Shown here piece after piece: positions 29,301-40,500 of a stretch of DNA of 64,000 nt. A program made the translations under genes and the position numbers. The stretch comes from Bretschneidera sinensis (taxonomy: Eukaryota; Streptophyta; Magnoliopsida; Brassicales; Akaniaceae): positions 95,815,873 through 95,879,872 of the forward strand of contig CM043704.1 in the NCBI GenBank assembly GCA_023935145.1. Direction: 5' to 3'. Each line of letters opens with the position of its first letter. The first letter of the stretch is position 1. The notes beneath the pieces are model-generated. The model saw only the letters and a list, made by a program, of their open reading frames with translations, made no database searches and had not been told where the DNA came from.

Positions 29301-30963
29301 TTTGGCAAATGAATACACTCAGTGTAGTAAGCAATATACTTTTCCTTGTCCACAACCACATCAGAAAATACAATAGGACAATATATCCACGTGACAGCGA
29401 CATGCGTAGACAGAAGACCTAACATGCACTACAAGTTAGTTGACATAATAAATAAATCCATCTGGTAATAAGTCCATAGAATCTCTATTTTCATGATATT
29501 TGACAACTTATGAATACAAGTGAAGACAGCAAATATGCTCTAAAATGCCCATTATGTGGAACTGTAGTGTTTGGCTTCAGAATTGACATTGACTCCTAGA
29601 GTTAAAATTTTGTGATATAAATCAATAAAAGAATGGTGTTTCTTTTCCCCTATTGATTCTAAGATTATGTATAGCCCATGTAAGCATGTGGTAGCAAATG
29701 CAATAAATTAGAATGACCTTTACAAGAAAATTCCCTCAAGAGGACACAAATGCAAGCAGTGAATGGAATATAAAGTAAATTTTCAAGTACAATAATAACT
29801 TCATTTGCAGTAAATTAAGGTAGGCCTCCCACCTTTCACTCAGCAAAACAATGCCCTTACCGTGTTGTTCAAGCTCTTTTTTTGGAAGAGGATATGTAAC
29901 AGAACACACATTGCCAACTTCCCTGGCACGACGGTGAATGTCCTCCGCCATATCAGCATTAAAAAGGCCACCAAATATTACAGTCCTAGCAACCCTTCAT
30001 TGCATCAAAACAAAAAAAAATCATGTCAACAGTTTTTCAATTGTGCCTACTAAGGTTAGTGGTTGCACACCCTAAATTTTTGGTGCAATGGGTGCCTTTT
30101 TGTAAATGATATAGATCAGATACAGTTTATTGTATTTTTGTCATGTAGATAATAGCTATCGTACTTGGATTGCACCCACTTGGTGCCGTTTTACTATACA
30201 TTTTTACTTATTAGAAGGAAAAAAAATCAAAGAATTGAACATAATGGAAGAATAGAAATTATATCACAAAATTATGCTCCTATCAGGATCCAGCAAAAGA
30301 CACATGGCTAAGTCGAGATTCATCTGTAGATGTAAAATTAGTCATTCCAACTCCAAACTAGAGTTCATATATATTACAAGGAAAAAGAATGGCAAATAAT
30401 TCTCCCCAATACTATGGGGGCAGCTACAAATTCTACTTCACCATTCTGTAAATTTAAGGCTATATTGCCTATTTAATCTGCCACAACATATAGTAAGGCC
30501 CTCAAGGGCCTTCGTTATGACAGCATCTCAACCACTTTAGTGGAAATTAACGAAAATGCATTTCTCTTTGTTATTCTTTTTTCAGCCCAGAGTTTTTTTT
30601 GTTTTTTTTTTTTTTTTTGGGGGGGGGGGGGGGGGGACACTGACGACTTACAGAAAATTATTCTATTGAGGTCATATTAAAGCTGACCCGTTTCAGCACA
30701 TCAACCTCCATATTTCTCTTCTTTTGCCAACAAAGCTGGTGGTAATATGAAAGAATCAACACTTATGCCATAAAACAATAATTCAAAGTCTTATCCTTCA
30801 GTTTAAATTTCTCAGAACATTCAAGAGGAACCCTACAGAAGGTTACCTTGGCTTTCAAATGATATTGATACTGTTGTAGTTTAGATTTAGGGTTTATACA
30901 GTGAGAGAAAAAAAAGGGAAGCAGAGAGACAGAGAAGAGAGGGTGGCTGAGTACTTAGTGACT

Positions 30964-31010
<47 letters not shown>

Positions 31011-34000
31011 GAGATTACAATATTACCTTTATCCCCTAACACTCCCCCTCAAGTTGAAGAATACTCCAATTTGTCACTAATAAGCCTATATCATAACAAA
31101 TAGACCTAATCCAATCTAAAACAAATAAATCCAAACCCAAAAATTACATAAGCCCATAATAAGAAGGTTGTAGCTCCACACCCACGATAAAAAATTAGGC
31201 CACCACGTCAGCACCACTTAATGATAATGGATCAACACAATCCAAAGACAAGATCCGGGGATACCAAATCAGCAAGACTTGAACTTTTAGTCCTAAGAGA
31301 GACAAGAACTTTGACCGGGCTGCAATCAATGGGTCAGATTCACCAAAAAGGGTCAGATCGGGTCAGATTCACCAAAAAGGCTCTGCAACACCATAGCAAA
31401 ACAGAGCTTGCAGAGAAAAAGAGCTGCAACAAACAAACCCAAGCAGCGCCGGAGACATGCGACCGGAACCGGAGTTCGCGCCGGTGGTATCGACGCCGGA
31501 AAGAGGCTGCATGCGACTGTGACCAGAGAGAAGAACCAGGAGAAGACGCTGATTTCGCATTGCGTTGGAGAAGACAAAGAGAGCCGGAGAAGACGTCGAA
31601 GAAGGAGGGATGAGATCGTGCCGGACTGGACAGGTTTTTGCGACGGCGATATTGATGTGCCTGACTGGACGAAGCTTGCGACAGATAAGAGACAAAAACA
31701 GAGAGCACCAGAATCGCGCTGGAGAAGATGGAGAGACTGGTTTCGTGCCGGAAAAAAGATGACAAAATCTAAACCTATATATATGTATTTCTTTTGTTCT
31801 TCTTTTTCTTCTTTGTTTAGAGGGGTTTACATTTACAATCACCAACACGGTCCCAAACCTACTATGATACCATGTTGGGTTTAGGGTTTATATAATTAGG
31901 GAAAAAGGGGAAGAAGAAAGATGGAGAAGAGAGGTTGGCTGAGTACTGGTTAGCGGTCACTTACTAACCCGAAACCATCTGCACCAAGTTGTCTTCTTAA
32001 GTTCTTTTAATTCAAACCAATGTTCTGGCCATCAGTGAGAATTTAGAATTTAGCATCTTATCTCTTATGGCCGCACCCCATCATAATAAAAAATAACTCA
32101 AAGAACCAGACTTTAGAATATTTCAAAACTGCTTAATTTAATTTTGATATGTTATTGTTTATGGAAAATGAAATAAACCTAGATAATTACGAGGAGACCA
32201 AAAATAGATTAAAGAAATGAGAGCATTATAAATTTTAATTTATGTCAACCCTTGCTAAAAAAACCACAAGGTCCGCAAGAAATTCAGTACCTCTGCTTTT
32301 CTGAACCAGTCTCTTTATCAGCCAGATCGATGCAAACTTTTGCCGCTTTTTTAGGTTTCACAGGTCTCTCAGAATTTTTCTTCAAAATATCAGCTGACCA
32401 TATCAAAAACTAGATGAGAAAGGTAAACAAACAAACATCACTAACAAACTACGTAAAGATTGGAAACCTAATTTTGGCAAGTTTGAACCTTGCTCGTCTG
32501 CCTTGGAAGTTAAACCATCTTTCTCCTTCTGTGTCTCCAATTTATCATCCGAGAGAGCCCCTAGTTTGGATAAACAAAAGAAACAATATGATGAAAATAT
32601 AAAAAAAAAACTAGTTTACCTGTTTGTAGATATATATTGTAAAGATAAAATAGCAAGGCATAATATACTTAATGGTTCCAAAACATATGTGGAAAATATG
32701 AACCTTGAGTTGCTTTTGACCGGCGCTGCTCCAGTGGAGCACGATGCATGGCATGTTTAACTCCAATCTTACGACCTCCAACAGATAAACCATTCTTCAG
32801 CTCAATAGCACGGTCAGCATCATTTGTAACAGCACTTCAAAAAGGTGCAAATACATCAGAAAAGGTAACAATGGAAGCCAAAGTGTAGATTGTTTTGAAC
32901 ATTGTCCCCTGACAACAAATTAGGTGGCTTACTGGCAACTTGAGAAATACAATTACCATTCCACACAATTAAACAACTGTTTGTAATTTTATCAAATTAG
33001 ACAACTTGTCGGAAAACATCCCCATTTTAGGTTCAAGGAAAACTAACTTGGCTTTACTTTTAGTGCAAATCATGTACTATTGCATCTAATGGTTTTAGTC
33101 TGTACACTTGATTGTCTGTTAACATCTCTTCCAGTTTATTATAGTTCCACAACATCAGCCAACAATTTATAATGTGACCTAGACCATTAGATTTCAAGTT
33201 TACATTCATGGTTAGTCCTTTTTCAACAGCACCGAAGACCGCAAAATTTTCAAGACATTTTAATCCACATATAAACGCTTTAGTTCCAAAAAAAAGAGAT
33301 TCACAATAACAGACAACAATTTCCATGCTTCAAGAACTTTAAAGGAAGAAAAGCCCCAAGCTACTAGAATCTACACAAATTGCAATATGCAGTTATGTAC
33401 GTATAACCAATCATGAACCATCGAATCTACACAGATCCTTCAGTAAAAAAAGATCAATTCCTGAAAAATATCATGGGCAGGGGAAGACTGGATTATAAAT
33501 TAGAACATTTTCACAAGACTGAGAAACAGTGGATGTTAATGGAGGGATGAAAGGGAGAAGGAACATCTAACTAACTTACAATTGAACAAAACCAAAGCCG
33601 CGGTGTTCTGTTGATCCTGTGAATATGAAAGAAAACGAATTAGTTTTTCATGAACAATGATTAAAAGTATGATTAAATCTATTTAAAAAGTTCTGAAATT
33701 TTGGATTAAACAAATTTTTACATAACAGAACCATCAGTTCTTGGACCTAAACCCACCCAACCTACGTCTAATGCAAATTAAAGTAAATTGAAAGACAAAA
33801 ATGCTAAACACGGTTAAAACAACATAAAATTTGCAAAGCACTCCTAGTTGAAAAACACCTCATTGTCATGAAATATAAAGCACTTCGCAGTTGTAAATGA
33901 AAGACCTTGTCGGACAAAAACTTAAAAAAAAAATCACGTAAAATTTTCTTTAGGTGTAGCTCCACTTACCCTTCTGCGTAACCATAAAGCAACGCCTTAT

Positions 34001-34498
34001 TGGACCAACATCGCTGAATGTTTCTTCGAGCTGAGGCATAAGCGGGAGAAAAGAAAAAAGAAAAAAAAATACAAAATTATACGTATTACTCCATTAAACA
34101 TAAAAATGCAATTTCACAGAATCATTGAACTCTATTTTCCTTCCGAAAACGCAGGAACAGAAATCAAGCTAAAACTAAGCAATTTAGAATTCTCCTTAAT
34201 TCCAAACCCATAACAAAAGCTACCATTCAAACGGATGTAACAAGCTTATTCAACTCAGCTTCTGTAGTACTGCAATCAACGTCTAGAATCCAAAACAACT
34301 ATTAACACAAGTTTCTACAATTTTTCTTTTTTCCTTTTTCTCTTCTTCTGTTTTCCTTAGTTTTCTCGGGACCAAACAGATGAGAGAGTAAAGTACCTGA
34401 GAGTTGGTAAAAGAGTATGGAAAATTGCTGACAAACACAGTTGAAGCGGAGTGTTGGGGCTTTTCGCCTTCCTCTGTAGTTCTCTTCTTCTTCCCCAT
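23347..34498 (-). CDS. Nucleolar multi-RRM RNA-binding protein, RBM28/Nop4 family
   Basis: Homologue of yeast Nop4 and animal RBM28, nucleolar proteins of large-subunit rRNA maturation. Eighteen coding exons (minus strand): 34397-34498, 33970-34030, 33580-33616, 32704-32834, 32489-32560, 32291-32393, 29861-29994, 29016-29155, 28823-28873, 28652-28734, 28513-28567, 28304-28418, 26984-27518, 26684-26897, 26518-26588, 24604-24772, 24297-24426, 23347-24086. Phases agree throughout, giving 980 residues. RRM-like units lie at about 20-95 ([18 protein letters not shown]), 169-258, 266-350 ([18 protein letters not shown]), 502-600 ([19 protein letters not shown]) and 652-735 ([18 protein letters not shown]). 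Acidic ESDSDSDS lies near 365. The tail is a basic KK/KR-rich region ending LRRWFQS. Intron 14 appears to use a GC donor. Intron 6 (2.3 kb) holds a retroelement. Confidence 0.93.
30594..30638. repeat. Adjoining T and G homopolymer tracts
   Basis: A T tract of about 18 bases, interrupted once upstream, runs directly into about 18 G residues, inside intron 6 of the RBM28-type gene. On the transcribed strand this is a C tract followed by an A tract. Its exact length may be unreliable in an assembly. Confidence 0.85.
30872..31980 (-). mobile_element. TRIM-like/non-autonomous Copia-type element in RBM28 intron 6
   Basis: A left LTR of about 170 bp (30872-31041, TGTTGTAG to CCTAACA) contains a 34-base TA repeat (30967-31000). 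It is followed by ACTCCCCCTCAAGTTG, the sequence that typically adjoins the 3' LTR of Copia-type elements read on the minus strand. The reverse complement of a Met primer site (TGATACCATG) lies at 31865-31874, next to a right LTR that begins TGTTGGGTTTAGGG at 31873. The right LTR matches the left only to about 31950. The interior of about 0.8 kb is GC-richer and shows overlapping frames without any recognised domain. Confidence 0.65.
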
Positions 34499-34573
34499 AT
34501 TGGCAACCCAAAAAACGGAAGTAAACTCGAAACCTCGGCAACGAAAAGTGTATATATTTGCGGTTTTAAATCT

Positions 34574-34663
34574 TGGGCCGGGTCAGTGCAACAAAAGAAA
34601 TCTTGGTCCAGGCAGGGATGGTCCGGGCCAGTGACGGGTTTGAGGCTGCAATAGCTTTGGGCT
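34574..34663 (-). promoter_or_regulatory. Site II-like motifs upstream of the RBM28-type gene
   Basis: TGGGCC at 34574-34579 and TGGGCT at 34658-34663 (plus strand) lie 75-165 bases upstream of the ATG at 34498. Such motifs are enriched in plant ribosomal-protein and ribosome-biogenesis promoters. The motif match is direct; regulatory use is inferred. Confidence 0.5.
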
Positions 34664-35475
34664 CTTGAGTTAGGCCAAAATTTCAGTTCCCACCCCTGGA
34701 TACAAAGTCTAGCTCATTAAACGAATATATTTTAAAACTAGCCTCATTTTGTTAAACTTTTTTTTAGAATAAATTTTGTTAAACTATTTAAGTTTTTTTT
34801 TTAAAAACTCGGTTATATATTTGCGAGTTTGATTAGAATAATTATTATGAATTTTATATATTTTTTTAAACAATCGTATATGTTGATGCAACTTAGATAT
34901 TTGGTTATTTAAATTTGTAGTTAAATTAAAAAGTTTCTCGAAATATTTTGTTTTTATCAACAAAATCTTCCTTTTTATATTAAAACAATGATATATACAA
35001 ATATAATGATTAATTCAAACTTGGGACATTTTATAATCCCGAAGACTCAAGCTTACCCTTTCTCCAAATTTTACGTGTTCATTTGCTTGAATCCTACTTT
35101 AAAGACAAATTTAACTTGAAAAAAAAAAAAATTCTAGAAAGTTTGGTGCATCAATATCTTAATGACTAGAAAGAGCTTAACATCAAGATATTGAGCTGGT
35201 TCTCAGTGTGACATAGATACCTAACAGAATCCAATTAACTATTACCAAAATACTAGTCAACAATGGCTCCTACTTCTATGACAATTCAGATAACAAACTG
35301 CAGAGTTCTTCCCTAAGTCAAGGATGTTGAATTTTCTAAGTAAAAAATAAATAAATCCCACCAATATTGAAAACTTCATCTTTATCAATCAAGTAACAAT
35401 TATTTAAACAACAAACCTCAATATCTGAATCAAAAAAAAGAAAAAAGAAAAAAGAAAAAAGAAGAAGAAAAAATC
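34664..35475. other. Divergent intergenic spacer between RBM28-type and epoxide hydrolase genes
   Basis: About 0.8 kb, AT-rich, serving both divergent genes. A purine-rich run (AAAAAAGAAAAAAG repeats, 35431-35474) immediately precedes the epoxide hydrolase ATG and is probably 5' UTR. No other gene was seen. Confidence 0.55.
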
Positions 35476-37577
35476 ATGACTACTGATATACAACACAGAA
35501 GGATCCATACTAATGGAATACAGATGCACATAGCGGAAAAGGGAAAAGGGCCTCTTGTTCTCCTTATCCATGGCTTCCCTGAGCTTTGGTCCACATGGAT
35601 TCACCAGATAAACCGTTTGGCTGATAATGGTTACCGTGTCGTTGCACCCGATTTGCGTGGCTATGGAGATTCAGATTGTCCTCCAGACCCTGCCTCATAC
35701 ACAGCTCTCCATCTCGTTGGAGATTTGACTGGCCTTCTTGATGAGCTAGGAGAAGAACAGGTGATCAATTTTTCCTAACAATTTTTTTTCTTTTGATAAT
35801 TTTCCTAACAAATAATTAATATTTCTTTAGAAATATTTATGTTTTCTATGTGATAAGTCATGATCATTCATTTTATTGTTGTAAACGTGAAATTTTTAAA
35901 TGAAATTTCATATAAAAAGCTCATATAAATTTTGTCCAATTTCTTATTTATAATATTAGAGATTGCTTGAAGCACCAGATTAAGATTGAGATGTGATTAA
36001 GGAAGTTTGGAGGGGAGGGAAAAGAGGGGTTTATAAAGAAATGAGAGGGAATGGAAGATGGGAAGTTACCATCCTTTTGTTTGAATGTTTTAATACTAAA
36101 AGATAAAAGAGTGGAAAAGGAAGGTAACCCTGATCAATTTCTTCTCCTCTCATATCCCCAACTTGAGGGGAACAAATAAATATCATTTGGAGGGGATTGG
36201 AGGGGAATATAATCTCTAGCTCCAATCCTTTTTTCCCTCTCATATGCTCTCTTCCTTTCCGTCCCTTTCCCTCCCCCTCAATTCCCTATATTACAAACAT
36301 AGTGTAAGAGAATTATATGATAAAAATTGAACGCAATATTTGTAATGAAAGAAATAGAATTATTTTATATTTATTTTTATGACTATTATCTCATTTTATC
36401 TATCTTTTAATTATTTCATTAATTTATTTAATCCGGCCTACCAAACTTCCGACATCTAACAACCCTTAGAAAATAGGAATTCAAATGCACATTTTACAGT
36501 AGGTGAATGAAAAAAAAAAAAAACATGCATGATAATGATCTTTTTACATGATTCCAAATTTTTTTTCTCTCTAGTGTTATAAATATTCCCTTTTATGTGC
36601 TGATGCTACAAAATGATTTCTTTTGGACAGGCATTTGTGGTAGGAGATGACTGGGGTGCCCAAGTTGCATGGTACCTTTGCCTCTTCAGACCAGATAGAG
36701 TGAAGGCACTCGTTAACTTAGGGGTTCCCTACTGGCCACGCTCCCCAGAATTCAAACCCACTGAAATATTTAAAAATATATATGGAGAAGGATTTTACAT
36801 TTCCCAATTTCAGGTGAAAATAATCTTTTAAGACTTTATCAATTTGAAATTTTATTAAGAGGAATTGTTAATTTTAATTGTTAAAACATTCAATTCTATA
36901 ACATAGAATGTTGATATAATTGCAGGAACCAGGAAGAGCAGAGAAGGCATTCTCTAAGTATGATCCTTTAACAATATTGAAGAAATTTTTATTAATCCAT
37001 GGACCTGATCTTCTGGCTGCTCCTCCTGATGTTGAGATAATAGATTTTCTTGAGAACCCATCTTCATTGCCTGATTGGATTACTGAGGAAGAGCTTCAAT
37101 TTCGTGCTAGAAAATTCCAAAAGACTGGATTCACCGGAGCGTTAAACTATTACCGCATCATGGACATGTAAGATAAGAGAAATGTTACGATCAATCACGA
37201 TCGACTGGTCTTACCCATATGGAAATTAAAATTATTGGGAGCTTTTGTATACTATCCACTACATAGTATACAAAGGTTTTTTTTTTTATTATTGTTATTG
37301 TTATTGAATTTTGTGATTTTGATGTAGGAATTGGGAGCTTCTTGGAGCATGGCAGGGAGGGAAAATCAATGTCCCAACAAAATTTGTAGTAGGTGACAAA
37401 GATGTGGGGTTTAGGTCATTTGGAACAAAGGATTATATTGAAGGAGAAGAATTTAAGAGCCATGTACCTAACCTTGAAGTAGTTGTCATAGAAGGTGGGC
37501 ACCATTTTATCCAGAAGGAGAAAGCTGAGCAAGTTACTGATGAAATTTTATCCTTTTTTACTGTGTCTCTTGTTTGA
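35476..37577 (+). CDS. Soluble epoxide hydrolase (alpha/beta hydrolase fold), four exons
   Basis: Catalyses hydrolysis of epoxides, in plants mainly fatty-acid epoxides, to diols. Exons 35476-35760, 36631-36813, 36926-37167 and 37328-37577 (TGA) are in phase with GT-AG junctions and give 319 residues, normal for plant soluble epoxide hydrolases. HGFPE (32-36) is the oxyanion-hole motif. The nucleophile elbow is GDDWGA with Asp102; most relatives have His before it (GHDWGA). Lid tyrosines are expected at Tyr151 (FYISQFQEPG) and Tyr231/232 (GALNYYR). The acid residue is in VGDKDVGF (Asp262) and the base is His296 in EGGHHFIQ. There is no signal peptide, so it is likely cytosolic or peroxisomal; the C-terminus SLV is not a classical peroxisomal signal. 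A repeat-like palindromic segment lies in intron 1. Confidence 0.94.
36003..36285. repeat. Foldback/MITE-like segment in epoxide hydrolase intron 1
   Basis: GGAGGGGAGGGAAAAGAG near 36008 is matched inversely by CCCTTTCCCTCCCCCTC near 36262. Internal GGAAGTTACC/GGTAACC and GGAGGGGA/TCCCC pairs suggest further hairpins. No clear target-site duplication or known terminal inverted repeat was identified, so assignment to a transposon superfamily is not possible. Confidence 0.4.
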
Positions 37578-40500
37578 AAGGAAAAAAACAATTGAAGCCA
37601 TGTGATTTAATATTCCATATAAATGGACTCGTTTATGGTTGACTTGAAGGTTTTATAAGAAGAAAGGAGAAAAATTGCCTCTGATGAAATTTTATAGCCA
37701 TTGACCTCATGCTTTATGAACAATGGTATCATGGATTCGATTTCGATTTTTTTATTGTAATTTATAAAATTAAAAAAATTTATTAATAATTATTTAAAAA
37801 ATATTAAATATCAAAATTATCATTTAATTTTTTTATTATTACTAATAAATTTTTTGATTCCGTGATAACTCTCATTGGGATCGAGACCGTGAGTTCACAA
37901 CAAGTTGTGAATTTAAATTCTATCAGTTGATTAAAAGAAGAAAAAAAAATTAATGTAAGGCCTGATGAAAGTATTCACCTTAAATAAATAATCTATGAAA
38001 GTTATATTATTTTTATCTTGAAATGATTGTTCATTATCGTGCGTTATTCATTCAATTAAATAATTATTTTTTTAATTTAAAAATTAATAAAATTATTTAA
38101 AAATTCAACTATGTTTCTATAAATTTCATAAGTAGTTAAATAAAAAATATAATGTAATATATATCAAAATTACTTCGAAAAGTTAACAAAGACTTCAATT
38201 TTAATAAGGAGGGAGTATAAATCCATTGCATGCAAATTTGCACAAGCTTACTGAATTAGAGTACTAATTACACCTGTTTTTTTTTAAATTAGTTATCATA
38301 TAATTCTTACTCAATATAACGTAAGTTAAATAAACATAAATAATAACATCATACATGAAATTACATAAGTAAATTACACGAAAAATTTGATTAGGGTTAG
38401 GTTTTTCTCTTTGTCATACGGATAGAAAAATTTAATGCTATAACGTATTTAGAGTCACTGAAAGCTAAAGAGATACATAACTTATTTATATACACATTAA
38501 TAATATTAGTCACTGAAAATTCAAATGGGTTCTTTCATCCAAGTGTTAATATTAAACTAAAACCTACACCAACTACTGACCCGTAGTAATTACTGGTTAA
38601 ATAGCATATGAACCCTGGTTTTTTTATTGAACCAAGAGAGATTCTTTACCATGCATGCCGCTCCTGCATACAGAGCAAATACAGAAAGTCATCGGCTAGT
38701 CTTGTGTGGCTCCTTGTAGCTATTAGATTAATGTTCAGCCAAATTTTATACTCCTATTCAACTACTGTATTTTGCCTGCTGCACAAAAGGCAAAATATAT
38801 ACTATATATTATATATAAGATAATAATAAAAAAACACATAATTGAAATTTGTTTTTTCTGGTTTTAAGTAAAAAGGCAAAACCTATACATAGTGAAAAGT
38901 GAAAACAGCAATGCCCAGTTCCCCACAGGATTGAGGTTAGGTTAAAAGAGGAGAAAAAGGAAAGGGGGGGGGGGGGGTGTGGGGGAGAGAGGAGTGGAGG
39001 AAATAAAATGAAATTTTCAAATCGTACGCATTCTCTTGATTAAAAAAAAAAAAAAAAAAAGAAGACAAAAAGGCCTCCTAGACTTTGCAACCCCTTGTAG
39101 GGGCCCACATGCATTATCCAATGGGTCCTATCCATGTCACAGCTGATATCATCTTGGTGAGGGAACCGATCCCCATTGCCTACCATTGGGATCAGTATTT
39201 TTTTTAATGGTTTTGCTTTTCAAGCTTTACTTGGGGCCCACATCCCACTCCAGAAAATTTTGTTTATTAATTAATGAGAAGAAAAAAAACTTATATCATT
39301 ACTCCTATAAAAGCAAGTGTTAACTTAACTAATCATGTATTAATAATAAACACGTGTCGATTAATTTAATTAACTGTTATATCCACTAAAATCATCAATG
39401 AAAGGTTTCAGTATAGGCAATTCGCGGGATTTTGAATGTTTAAATACGTATGAATAAAATTTTGTAGTTATAAATAATATTTTATAATTTTAAATGATTA
39501 GAAATTTTAATTTAATAAACTAAATAATTAAATGAATATAATTATACATAAGTCAAATTTTATAGATAGATTAATTTCAATAGACCTGATTAATTCTTAA
39601 ACATGGATTGCCGACTCGCCTGCACATATTAGCTTACAGTTGGCAAGTTCGTTTATTAAAAAATAGATAATTCTTTTGAATTAGTTGAATAACAAAGGAC
39701 ATAAACAGTTTAATAATTGTATAAAAAATTCATAATTAAATATAAAATCAGAGTTTATTCAGTGTATGTAGATTATATTTTTGGCTTATATAAGCCCTAC
39801 GTGCCGGCCCCGCATGAGCATAGTGGCCCCATAGGAGTTTATTAAATAGAGTTTGGTGTAAAATGCTCAACTAATATATAGCATTTAAAATCGGTTTTGT
39901 TTATTTATTAATGTAATGATCCTATTTATTGATTTGGTCATTACAAATTATTCTTAGGTGGGTATAAAATAAAATAAAAAAGAAAATAATTCTTCTAATC
40001 CGTTATATGATTGCTAAACTATTGATATGGACAAAAAAAATAAAACCCGTTAAACAATGATATTTTTAGTTCGTACTCGTTGACCTGTTACCCGTAAGAC
40101 TTAGTTCGTATCTAATCCGAATCGTCTTTTTTTATCCAAATATAAATTTTTTTGTCAGTACTCATTTTAACTTATTATCCGTTCGTTAAAACACAAGTAT
40201 AAACATTAAAAAAAAATAAAACCCGTTAAAAAATGAATATTTTTAACCCATACCCATTACACATAAGATTCGACCCGATCCATTATTTACCCATATCTAC
40301 TTCTCTTCATTTCAAAAAATAAGAAAGAAGAGGTCGCATCTCATAATTATTCATTTAAATTATTTGAGTTCAATTTTTTTTGGATAAAAATTAAATAATG
40401 ATTACTCCATATATTAGAGTTATTAATTCAAAAGATTTGAATTTTTTTTTAACAAAAGAGGCAAAAGAAAATGACAACACTAATTATGAAAAGTTTGGTT

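Noticed and set aside
31340..31848. Several overlapping frames of 130-159 codons on both strands
   Set aside because: They lie inside the TRIM-like element in an intron, overlap each other in multiple frames, and carry no recognisable domain. The GC-richer composition alone explains the lack of stops.
38608..38823. Plus-strand frame of 71 codons downstream of the epoxide hydrolase
   Set aside because: No domain, AT-rich end with TATA repeats, and no splice or promoter context to support it.
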